From Haloterrigena turkmenica DSM 5511 (GTDB lineage Archaea > Halobacteriota > Halobacteria > Halobacteriales > Natrialbaceae), in NCBI RefSeq assembly GCF_000025325.1, contig NC_013743.1:372001-436000 (forward strand): a stretch of DNA of 64,000 nucleotides, given 5' to 3'. This document shows, in pieces, positions 47,400 to 54,751 of the stretch (positions are counted from its first letter, which is position 1; each line of letters opens with the position of its first letter). A model generated the notes under the pieces. The model ran no database searches. It was not told the DNA's origin and saw only the letters and a list, made by a program, of their open reading frames with translations. Made by a program: the position numbers and the translations under genes.

Positions 47400-48374
47400 A
47401 TGGTTACGAATACTACTGACGCAGCGAACCGAGCGGACGACAACAACGGAAACCGATCAGCCGAGAAGACGACGGGTGCGAGCGTGACCAGACGTCGGGC
47501 GCTTCAGATGGGCGGGGCCGTCGGCGCGGGCAGTCTGCTCGGCGTCGTCGGGCTCGGAGCCGATACGGCAGCGGCGGATTGCGACCGACCGGACAACATT
47601 GTTCACCTCGATTACGACGACTACGATAGCTGGGACGAGGTCTACCGGATGTCGAACGGTGATCCCGACAATCTCACGCTCGTCTCGAGCCCGACGGCGT
47701 CCGGAGAGAGCGCACTACAGTTGCGCATCCGCGAGGGCGACCACTGGGGCCTGAGCACGCACTACGACTTCGACGACGGACTGTTCGAACTCAACGGACG
47801 CGTCAATTTCGCGCTGAACACCGATTGGGCGATGACCGGGCGCGATGCGCCGACGAACTGTCGCCTCTGGAACTGCGCGATCGCGAGGGGTGAAGGCAGC
47901 GCCGGCGGCGGTAGCCCCGACGGCACCAACGGCTGGAGCAATCGCATGTACGTGACCACCAAAGACAGCGATCCGGAGGGACCGTTCCACCTCCTCTCGA
48001 ACACCTACCACATGGGTACCGACGGCGTCGGAGACCACGATTATCTCGTCGACGGCGAGGAACACGCGGTCGGGTCGCCGGAAATCAAACCCGGCGTGTG
48101 GTACGAGTTCGAATACTACGTGCGCGTGAACACGATCACCCAGGGCGAGGCGAACCGCGACGGGGTCGTCCGCTACCGGCTCGACGACGACCTCATTTTC
48201 GAGCGCAAGGACCTTCAGTTCACGGAGGACCTCGACGACAACATTATCGACACGACCGGCCCCGTCGGGCACTACGGCGGACGGTACACCGCTCCGCAAA
48301 ACCTCTATGCCTACTACGACGACCACTCGATGGCGCTGAACGGTAAACTCGAGTTCGGGTTCGGTGGGTGCTGA
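47400..48374 (+). CDS. Tat-exported protein, probably a polysaccharide lyase-like beta-jelly-roll
   Basis: A 324-residue protein. The N-terminus has a twin-arginine motif SVTRRRALQMGG and a hydrophobic h-region ending ADTAAA, so it is secreted folded. The mature part is mostly beta with WY-rich segments (GVWYEFEYYVRVNTI, FHLLSNTYHMGTDG, GHYGGRYTAPQNLYAYYDDH). This pattern recalls polysaccharide lyases of the alginate/glucuronan type, but key catalytic residues were not assigned. Start at 47400 chosen because it places the Tat signal properly. An alternative is a non-catalytic carbohydrate-binding protein. Confidence 0.65.
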   Translation: MVTNTTDAANRADDNNGNRSAEKTTGASVTRRRALQMGGAVGAGSLLGVVGLGADTAAADCDRPDNIVHLDYDDYDSWDEVYRMSNGDPDNLTLVSSPTASGESALQLRIREGDHWGLSTHYDFDDGLFELNGRVNFALNTDWAMTGRDAPTNCRLWNCAIARGEGSAGGGSPDGTNGWSNRMYVTTKDSDPEGPFHLLSNTYHMGTDGVGDHDYLVDGEEHAVGSPEIKPGVWYEFEYYVRVNTITQGEANRDGVVRYRLDDDLIFERKDLQFTEDLDDNIIDTTGPVGHYGGRYTAPQNLYAYYDDHSMALNGKLEFGFGGC

Positions 48375-48422
48375 AACGGCGGCGAGGGTCCCGTCGGACC
48401 TGACAGCCCCGACGACCCGCCC

Positions 48423-48938
48423 CTACCAGTTTCGCACGTCGGCTTCCTCGAGAAACAGCGACGGATCGTCGTGCGAGAAACTGACCCAGTTTCCGGGTTC
48501 GTCGTCGGTCGTTGCCCCGGCCGCTTCGGCCGGCGTCACGTGAACGAACACCTCTTTCGACGCGAGCGCCGCCTCGAACATCGACCGGGTAGCCTCGTCC
48601 TCGAGGTCGTACCGCAGCGGGACGAACACGGAGGTTTCGGTGTCCTCGTCGCGCTCGACGACGAGCGCGATCCGCGCCTCGTCGTCCGATTCGGGCGGGC
48701 GGTAGTAGACGTCGGCCGCGGAGACGGTCACGTCTCCGCGTGCGATCAGGGACTCGACGAGAGCGTACTCCTCGCCGGAGACGCCGACGTCGAGGCCGGC
48801 CCGGTCCTCGCGGTCGACCGGGGCGACGACCTCGGGTTCCAACACGACGGCGTCCCAGCCGTTGTCCCGGAACTCCTCGGCGATGGCCGCCGCGTCCTCG
48901 AGGAGTTCCGTCCACCGCGAGGCGTCGTCGGTCGTCAT
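48423..48938 (-). CDS. Haloarchaeal conserved protein, unknown function
   Basis: A 171-residue acidic soluble protein starting MTTDDASRWTELLEDAAAIA. The region EFRDNGWDAVVLEPEVVAPV and the C-terminal LFLEEADVRNW are probably conserved core. No motif, signal or membrane segment is visible. The upstream 28 codons of the open frame are rejected, since they lack acidic bias. It ends 80 nt upstream of LplA on the same strand, so co-transcription is possible. Confidence 0.6.
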   Translation of the reverse strand: MTTDDASRWTELLEDAAAIAEEFRDNGWDAVVLEPEVVAPVDREDRAGLDVGVSGEEYALVESLIARGDVTVSAADVYYRPPESDDEARIALVVERDEDTETSVFVPLRYDLEDEATRSMFEAALASKEVFVHVTPAEAAGATTDDEPGNWVSFSHDDPSLFLEEADVRNW

Positions 48939-49018
48939 CGATCTCCCTCCGTCCGCGCGTGCGCTCGAGTCACCATACTCGAGTCGGTCGACAGCGAGGG
49001 AAAAAACGTTGTCTCCTG

Positions 49019-49750
49019 TCACTCGCTCGCCTCGACCGACTCGACGGTGACGGTCGATGCGTCACCGACCAGCGCGTCCTCGACGGCCGCGCGGACGACG
49101 GAGGGATCCGGCGGGCCACCTGCGTCCGCGACGGAGCCGACCGTGTCGGGGTCGAACGGGACCTCGAGCGCGCCGTAGACCGACTCGAGGACGGTCGCGA
49201 GCCGGCCTCGGTTCGCGACGAGGACGATTCCGGCGACGACGGCGGCGTCTTGGCGGACGCGCTGGGCGATGCCGACGACCTTGCGGTGACGCTCGGTACC
49301 ACCTTCTTCGCCGTCGCCGGCCGCCAGCGACAGTGAGTGCGTTCCGGGACAGAAGGAGTCGTCGGGCTCGCCGCGGACGGGTTCGAGACCGCCCGCGAGC
49401 GATCGGAGCGCGTCCTCGACGGCCGCCGTCGCGCGTTCGTACCGATCGTCGGTCCCGCGCCGGAAGTCCGCGACCGGCTCCGCGCGGGCGAAGGCGAGCG
49501 TCGTCTCGCCGTCATAGGCGACCGCCCGGCCGCCGACGTCGCGCTCGACCGGTGGGAACCCGCGTGCTCGAGCCCGCTCGCGGGCGCGGTCGTACCCCTC
49601 GAGGCGCCGGTCCCGGCGGCCGAAGGCGATCTGTCGGTGGGGCGTCCAGACTCGAACCGCGGGCTCGCCGTCGGCGGCCGTCGAGAGGAGCCGTCGGCTG
49701 GCCTCGCGGTCGGTCTCGATCGTCGCCGCGCGGCCGCGGAGCACTCGCAT
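49019..49750 (-). CDS. lplA: Lipoate-protein ligase A family protein
   Basis: A 243-residue member of the biotin/lipoate ligase fold. The lipoate-binding segment VERDVGGRAVAYDGETTLAF (the usual RR-GGG-V-H region has a DVGGRAV variant) and the conserved Lys in RHRKVVGIAQRVRQDA support the call. It would attach lipoate to E2 or GcvH proteins, or transfer octanoate. Compared with canonical LplA the C-terminal accessory domain is missing, as is usual in archaeal LplA-N types. Divergent from the M23-like gene, 65 nt apart. Confidence 0.85.
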   Translation of the reverse strand: MRVLRGRAATIETDREASRRLLSTAADGEPAVRVWTPHRQIAFGRRDRRLEGYDRARERARARGFPPVERDVGGRAVAYDGETTLAFARAEPVADFRRGTDDRYERATAAVEDALRSLAGGLEPVRGEPDDSFCPGTHSLSLAAGDGEEGGTERHRKVVGIAQRVRQDAAVVAGIVLVANRGRLATVLESVYGALEVPFDPDTVGSVADAGGPPDPSVVRAAVEDALVGDASTVTVESVEASE

Positions 49751-49815
49751 CGTGTGTCGCGTTGGGATTGGACCCGACGGACCTAAACGGTCCCGCCGCG
49801 CAGACGGCGACTACG

Positions 49816-50805
49816 ATGGCCGTGACGCTTCCCGCGGAACTACTGAGCCAGTACCAGCGCTTCTCGCTGTACAACTCGCCGTATCCCGCCCACGACGAGG
49901 GGTGTGCCGTCGATCTCTACCCCGGCACGCTCCGCGACGGACGGACGAGCGCCGCCCCGAGCCCGGTCTCGGGGACCGTCCGCGAGACCCGCGACGTGAA
50001 AGCGCCGCCGAAGCCCTACGCGCCGGAGCACGATCACCTGATTCTGATCGACTGCGACGGACCGGGCGACCTCGAGGGACTGACGGCTCGAATCCTCCAC
50101 GTCCAGCCCACCGTCGAGGCCGGCGATCGGGTCGAGCGCGGCGACTCGCTGGGCGAACTCGTCCGCGCGGGGTTTTTCGCCCCATGGGTCGACAACCACC
50201 TCCACGTCGGCTTGCGTCGGCCCGACCAGAACCCCCACCGGGCGTCGGGATCGATCCCGCTCGAAGTCGGCGTCGAACTCCGTCCGCTCGAGTGGGACGG
50301 CACCGGAACCGTCGTTGCAACCGGCGCGACGTACGCCGTCCTCGACGCGCCCGCCCATCCCGACCCGGGCGAGGCGTTCGTCGGGGTTCGGGCCGATGAC
50401 GGGGGTGGGCCGAACGGGGTCGATCGAAAGACGCAGGGCGTCTTTCGTGACGACGAGAGAGCGGAGCTCTCTCGAACCACGAGGCGGTCCTCGTCGGAGC
50501 GACGCTCCGACGGTGGCGTGCTCGACGGCGGCCTGCCACACTACGACGGCGGTGGGCTGCTGGCTTCGGAAACGGACGGAGAGCGCGTCGTCTCGCTGAA
50601 CGGCGACCGCCTCGGCGTCGCCCGCGGCCGGACGATCACCTGGGACGACGTGGTCGTCACGGTCAACGATGAGCCCATCACCGGTCTCTCGCTCTTTTGC
50701 GCTCGAGACGCTGACTTCGGCGCGAAGCTGATCTGTCCCGATCGGCCGCTCGAGATCGGCCAGCGGGTTCGGGTGCGAGTTCGCCCTTCGCTCGAGCGCG
50801 AGTGA
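49816..50805 (+). CDS. M23-like peptidase-fold protein with an in-frame hairpin insert
   Basis: A 329-residue protein. The N-terminal 155 residues resemble an M23/LytM barrel sandwich: AHDEGCAVDLYPG (His and Asp of the metal site), PVSGTVRETRD, TVEAGDRVERGDSLGELV and WVDNHLHVGLRRP (HLH). No signal peptide is present, so a cytoplasmic role is likely. Residues about 204-232, a Ser/Arg-rich stretch unlike the rest of the acidic protein, are encoded by four tandem perfect hairpins (50425-50512) that read through in frame. The C-terminal 90 residues look normal again. The start at 49816 is chosen because the upstream frame is LplA's shadow. Confidence 0.75.
   Translation: MAVTLPAELLSQYQRFSLYNSPYPAHDEGCAVDLYPGTLRDGRTSAAPSPVSGTVRETRDVKAPPKPYAPEHDHLILIDCDGPGDLEGLTARILHVQPTVEAGDRVERGDSLGELVRAGFFAPWVDNHLHVGLRRPDQNPHRASGSIPLEVGVELRPLEWDGTGTVVATGATYAVLDAPAHPDPGEAFVGVRADDGGGPNGVDRKTQGVFRDDERAELSRTTRRSSSERRSDGGVLDGGLPHYDGGGLLASETDGERVVSLNGDRLGVARGRTITWDDVVVTVNDEPITGLSLFCARDADFGAKLICPDRPLEIGQRVRVRVRPSLERE
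50425..50512. repeat. Array of four tandem hairpins inside a coding sequence
   Basis: Four perfect inverted repeats lie end to end. Hairpin 1 has 10-bp arms (CGAAAGACGC and GCGTCTTTCG, 50425-50447, 3-nt loop). Hairpin 2 has 9-bp arms (CGAGAGAGC and GCTCTCTCG, 50454-50474, GGA loop). Hairpin 3 has 6-bp arms (ACGAGG and CCTCGT, 50479-50494). Hairpin 4 has 9-bp arms (CGTCGGAGC and GCTCCGACG, 50492-50512, GAC loop). The whole array is open in the frame of the M23-like gene. Confidence 0.85.
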
Positions 50806-50898
50806 TCGACGAGGGCGTCGAGTCGAACGGGGTCGGAACGCTACGGCTCAAGGAGGGCGAGAACGTAACCGAGCACACCTCTCATCGTGGCAACGTGG

Positions 50899-51026
50899 AA
50901 TCGCCACACCCTCCCCAGCCGATTCGTTCGCTCGCGGGTCGTTCCTCCCCGCTCGCTCACTCATCCCTCGCACGACGTTGAACGACGCCTCACTGACCGT
51001 TCGGCGGCGTTCGGCGTGCGCCACTG
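50899..51026 (-). repeat. Dispersed non-coding repeat, copy B
   Basis: Second copy of the repeat described at 44806-44924, here between convergent genes. The blocks for CCACACCCTCCCCAGCC, GATTCGTTCGCTCG, GCTCGCTCACTCATCCCTCG and GGCGTGCGCCAC occur in the same order; the internal spacer differs. It fills most of the 256-nt gap before the serpin stop codon. Confidence 0.65.
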
Positions 51027-51061
51027 CCGTTGGTCGACTCACGGAACCGTAGCGTCCACTG

Positions 51062-52489
51062 CTAGTTCTGTAACTGCTCGCCGTCGACGACGCGGCCGAC
51101 GAACAGCGGCGTCTCGGTCGGCCGGTCGCGGACGTAGAAGAGGAACGGCCGATCGACGGTCATCTTGACGCGGTCCGCGACGGCGGTGTCCTCCATGACG
51201 ACGGCCGTCGCGGCCGCCGCTTCGGTCCCCTCCTCGTCGACCTCGACGAAGCTCTGGTGGATGATGTCGTCGACGTACAGGTCGCTGTCGTCGTCCTCGA
51301 CCATGCCGCTGAAGTCCGCATCGTTGTCGAAGGCACGTTCCATCCCCAATTCCCGCATGGTCTCGACGAGGCTGAACTTCGACTCGATGCCGAACTTCGG
51401 GAGCGCGAGGTCGACCTTTGGCTGCGACGTCTCCTCGAGCATGATCGCCAGCTCGTCGACGCCGAACGACGCCTCGAAGGACTCGAACTCGCCCTCGGCT
51501 GGGAGGACGACGATCATGCTCGTGTCGCCGTTGGCGTAGGGGAGCTCCACGAGCTGGTGGCCGTCGATCTCGGCGTAGCGCAGTTCCTGCGATTGGTGCA
51601 TCAGGTCGACCTCGGTCTCGCTGCCGTCGAGGCTCGTGAACGTCGCTGGCTCCGTCTCGGCGGGATCGAAGTCGTGCTCCCAGGCGGCCAGGAAGTAGAC
51701 GGCGTTCGTGAGGACGAGCCGGGTCCACTCATCGATCGAGCCCTCCGGCAGGAGGTCTTCGATCCGATCGTTCGTTCGCTCCTCGACCCAGGCGTTGATC
51801 TCCTCCCGGGCCGCCTCGGGGCTCCCCGAGAAGTCGGCGAGGTGGTCGCCGGCCTCGTAGTAGGCCTCGAGTAACTGGACGTAGGCGTCGTCGAAGTCGT
51901 GTCCCTCGTCGCGCCAGACGGCGTTGGCGCTCGAGAGCTGGAATCCGAGGTCGTCTTCGTCGCCCTCGCTCCCGTCTCCCTCGCCGCCCTCGTCGGCCCA
52001 CGCTGGCGTCTCGACGTCCCGACCGTCTTCGTTTCGTTGCTCGAACTCACCCTCGAGGGCGCCGAAGGCGGCGTGGAGGGCCTCGCCCTCGAGGTCGTAG
52101 CGCAGAGCGTCGGCCATCTCCGCGGCGGTCTCGCCGCGAGCCCCCGCGTAGGTCATCGCCAGCGCGACCGAGATGCTGTACGGCGAGAAAAACAGGTTCT
52201 CGCCGGGCGTCTCCTCGCGAAGCCGTGCGAGGACGTCAAAGGAGACGGCGACGTTTCCGCGGATCTGTTCGGCGAGGCGGTCGGACTCGAGGTCGGGATC
52301 AGTGGTGAGATCCAGTCGGGGAAAGTCGGGGACGTCGTAGTCGTCGAAGAGCGCGCCGTCTTCGGCACCGTTCGCGGGCTCGTCGCCGTTTTCGGGATCC
52401 TCCGCGTCGCTCACGTCACCGAGACAGCCCGCGGCGCCGGCGAGGAGGGCGCCGGTCAGGGCCAGCACGCGTCGCCTGTCAGCGGTCAT
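51062..52489 (-). CDS. Serpin family protein, predicted lipoprotein
   Basis: A 475-residue protein, MTADRRRVLALTGALLAGAAGC. The N-terminus has a hydrophobic signal with a lipobox ending AAGC and an acidic linker, so it is probably anchored outside the cell. The serpin body follows (ENLFFSPYSISVALAMTYAG, WVEERTNDRIEDLLP, VLTNAVYFLAAWEHDF). The reactive-centre hinge EEGTEAAAATAVVM has the small residues needed for loop insertion, so it may be an inhibitor; the scissile bond would be about 17 residues after the first hinge Glu, near a Thr-Ala. DRPFLFYVRDR closes the fold. A TATA-like box lies 27 nt upstream of the start at 52489. Confidence 0.88.
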   Translation of the reverse strand: MTADRRRVLALTGALLAGAAGCLGDVSDAEDPENGDEPANGAEDGALFDDYDVPDFPRLDLTTDPDLESDRLAEQIRGNVAVSFDVLARLREETPGENLFFSPYSISVALAMTYAGARGETAAEMADALRYDLEGEALHAAFGALEGEFEQRNEDGRDVETPAWADEGGEGDGSEGDEDDLGFQLSSANAVWRDEGHDFDDAYVQLLEAYYEAGDHLADFSGSPEAAREEINAWVEERTNDRIEDLLPEGSIDEWTRLVLTNAVYFLAAWEHDFDPAETEPATFTSLDGSETEVDLMHQSQELRYAEIDGHQLVELPYANGDTSMIVVLPAEGEFESFEASFGVDELAIMLEETSQPKVDLALPKFGIESKFSLVETMRELGMERAFDNDADFSGMVEDDDSDLYVDDIIHQSFVEVDEEGTEAAAATAVVMEDTAVADRVKMTVDRPFLFYVRDRPTETPLFVGRVVDGEQLQN

Positions 52490-52547
52490 ACCCGGATAGG
52501 CTACCCCGGACGATAAACGCCTTCTGTTAGCTGAAGTATCCCTTTGA

Positions 52548-52565
52548 GCGTGATCGATATCACGC
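52548..52565. terminator. Inverted repeat at the end of the DUF4385 gene
   Basis: GCGTGAT at 52548-52554 pairs with ATCACGC at 52559-52565 around CGAT. It spans the stop codon of the minus-strand DUF4385 gene and lies 59 nt upstream of the serpin ATG, so it may be a terminator or an upstream element of the serpin promoter. Confidence 0.35.
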
Positions 52566-53009
52566 CGTCCGCCGGCGGTCTCGGTGGGACTCCTTCGCTC
52601 GCCGGTAGGCGTCGTCCTCGCGGACCCGTTCCCAGTACCGCTCGAAGGCGAGCGCGGCGGCGCGTTTCTCCCGGTCGGCCCAGCGCTGCGGTCGGCGCTC
52701 CTCGCCGTCCTCGTCGTACTTCCGTCCGCCGGGGTACTTCGCGTAGCGCATCGCACGGGTATACCCCATTTGGAGGTACTTTCGGGCCATGTCCATCCCC
52801 GGGAAGTCGTCGTCAGCCCGATAGCGTTCGTACCGTTCGTAGATCGCCGTCGCGGATTCGCGAGCGGCCGCCTCGTCGGCGTAGGACCACAGCGGTAGCA
52901 GTTCGCTCTTGTAGGGCTCGACCTTGAAAACGCCTTCCTCGCCGCGACCGATCTCGTACTCCGCGGGTCGCTCTCGAAAGTCGATGTCGTATTCGGGTTC
53001 GTCAGTCAT
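52560..53009 (-). CDS. DUF4385-type protein
   Basis: A 149-residue protein. The segment DIDFRERPAEYEIGRGEEGV, VEPYKSELLPLW and FPGMDMARKYLQMGYTRAMRYAKYPGGRKY are what I recall for DUF4385, a widespread small domain of unknown function. The C-terminal third is helical and Arg/Lys-rich. It is soluble. Divergent from the thioesterase gene by 159 nt. Confidence 0.82.
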   Translation of the reverse strand: MTDEPEYDIDFRERPAEYEIGRGEEGVFKVEPYKSELLPLWSYADEAAARESATAIYERYERYRADDDFPGMDMARKYLQMGYTRAMRYAKYPGGRKYDEDGEERRPQRWADREKRAAALAFERYWERVREDDAYRRAKESHRDRRRTA

Positions 53010-53168
53010 CGGGATCAGTTCGCTTGCCGTCGAGCGACGCCGTCTTGGCGCTCGTTTTTAAGCCGCGGCCGCCGTCTGTAACCGCTACGCTTGCGAACCG
53101 GGCGAACGGTCGGCGGCGGCGCAGCGAGAAACGCAGCGGTAAAGAGCGTCGCTCCGGGAACAGATTGC

Positions 53169-53660
53169 ATGCCCGACGACATGCGGACGGTGATGGAGCA
53201 GTTCGACGACCTCGAGGAGGTGCTGCAGTACTTCATCGACGAACACCAGGAGTTCCTCTCGTGGATCGGGACGCGCGTCGACAACGTCGGCGACGGGACG
53301 ATGACGCTCTCGCTCCCCTACGACGAGAAACTGAGCAACACGCGGCCGGATACCGAACCGGGCGAGCGAACCGACATTCACGGCGGCATCGCCGCGACGC
53401 TGATCGACACGGCGGGCGGTCTCGTGCTCCGAACGAAACTGGACGAGCCGTTCGGGGCCCGAATCGCGACGATCAATCTGAACGTCAACTATCTCCGGCC
53501 CGCGACGGGCGACCTGTCGGCGACGGCGGACGTGATCAGGGTCGGCCGTAGCGTCGGCGTCAGCGAGATCACCGTCGAGAGCACGACCCTCGACGGCGAA
53601 ACGAAAGAGGTCGCGACCGGGCAGGGAGCCTACCGAATCTTCCGATCGGAGACCGAGTGA
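53169..53660 (+). CDS. PaaI-like hotdog-fold thioesterase
   Basis: A 163-residue protein of the PaaI/YdiI hotdog family, which hydrolyses acyl-CoA thioesters. The HGGIAATLIDTAGGLVLRT segment holds the active-site Gly and Asp region, and INLNVNYLRPATGDLSATA the central strand. The start MPDDMRTVMEQFDD at 53169 is preferred over the long open frame from 53091. No acyl-CoA partner gene is adjacent, so the substrate is unknown. Confidence 0.88.
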   Translation: MPDDMRTVMEQFDDLEEVLQYFIDEHQEFLSWIGTRVDNVGDGTMTLSLPYDEKLSNTRPDTEPGERTDIHGGIAATLIDTAGGLVLRTKLDEPFGARIATINLNVNYLRPATGDLSATADVIRVGRSVGVSEITVESTTLDGETKEVATGQGAYRIFRSETE

Positions 53661-53737
53661 GGACTGTCCGCGCCCGAAACGGAGCCGTCCGACTCACACT
53701 CGAGGTCCGAACCAGGGCCGGCATCGCGACGGGATCC

Positions 53738-53899
53738 TCAAGCGGTCGAGACCATCCAGTACCGGACGCCGAGATAGAGCATGACGATCCCGAACGTCAC
53801 CGCGAACAGTATCGCGCCGTCCATGGCCGCGTAGATCAGCGCGACCGCGTTCAGCAGGATCCCCAACACGTACATCGATCGGAGCCGGCGGGCGTTCAT
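53738..53899 (-). CDS. Small two-helix membrane protein
   Basis: A 53-residue ORF, MNARRLRSMYVLGILLNAVA and onward, with two hydrophobic helices and a basic N-terminus, ending RYWMVSTA. The composition and charge pattern look like a true small membrane protein rather than a shadow of the opposite strand. No family is recognised. Confidence 0.5.
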   Translation of the reverse strand: MNARRLRSMYVLGILLNAVALIYAAMDGAILFAVTFGIVMLYLGVRYWMVSTA

Positions 53900-54049
53900 G
53901 CGCTCTCACCCGCTCGCGTCGTGACAGCGCGCTCGAGTCGGTCGGCCCGAGCGAGTCGAACGTCTCTCATACCGTGCCGTTAGGACGGAACGTTGAAAAC
54001 GCTCTCCTTCGACTTCCGCCTCGAGCAGAGAGTCTCTCGGGACGCCGGC

Positions 54050-54628
54050 TCAGGTATTCGCGAACTCGAGGTCGTCCATCTCGCGGACCTCGCCGAACAG
54101 CCAGTCGGCGTGGTCGATGGCGTACTCCTTGTGTTCGTCCTCGATGGCGCCGATGCAGTCTTCGACCATGATCGGTCGGAAGTCCCGCACGCCGGCGCTA
54201 CCGCCGGTGTGGAGCACGCAGACGTTCGCGAGCGTGCCGCAGATGACGAGGTCGTCGATCCCGCGGGCGTTCAGCCACCCCTCGAGTTCGGTCTCGTGGA
54301 AGGCGTCGTAGGTGTGTTTCTCGACGACGTGGTCGGCGTCCTCGACGGGCAGTTCGTCGACGATTTCGGCCTCCCAGGAGCCCTCGAGGACGTGTTCGCC
54401 CCACTGGTCGAACTCGTCGTAGTAGTGGGCGTCCTCGAACTGCTCGGGCGGGTGGACGTCCCGCGTGAAGATCACCTGCGCACCGGCCTCGCGGGCCCGT
54501 TCGACGAGGTCGGCGATCGGCTCGATCACCGTCTCGCTGCCGGGCGCGTACAGCGAGCCGTCGGGGTGACAGAAGCCGTTTTGCATGTCGACGACCACGA
54601 CCGCCGTGTTGTCTGGCTCGAGGTGCAT
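54050..54628 (-). CDS. Isochorismatase-family hydrolase, probably nicotinamidase
   Basis: A 192-residue cysteine hydrolase. The catalytic triad is visible: Asp in VVVVDMQNGFCHP, Lys in VVEKHTYDAF and Cys in ICGTLANVCVLHTGG. The metal-site segment RDVHPPEQFEDAHYY matches nicotinamidases better than isochorismatases. It would convert nicotinamide to nicotinate. Nicotinate phosphoribosyltransferase lies 3.4 kb away on the other strand, so both steps of NAD salvage sit in this window. The start at 54628 is chosen from the family; the upstream codons are shadow sequence. Confidence 0.85.
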   Translation of the reverse strand: MHLEPDNTAVVVVDMQNGFCHPDGSLYAPGSETVIEPIADLVERAREAGAQVIFTRDVHPPEQFEDAHYYDEFDQWGEHVLEGSWEAEIVDELPVEDADHVVEKHTYDAFHETELEGWLNARGIDDLVICGTLANVCVLHTGGSAGVRDFRPIMVEDCIGAIEDEHKEYAIDHADWLFGEVREMDDLEFANT

Positions 54629-54751
54629 ATGTAAACCTACGGATGGCTTCGTAAAAACGTTCGCGGCGACGAGGGGCGCCCTCGAGCCTCGAACCGTCCC
54701 AATCAGCGGGCTTTTTGCGCTCGCCGCCGTACGGCCTGCCATCCGCTCGCA

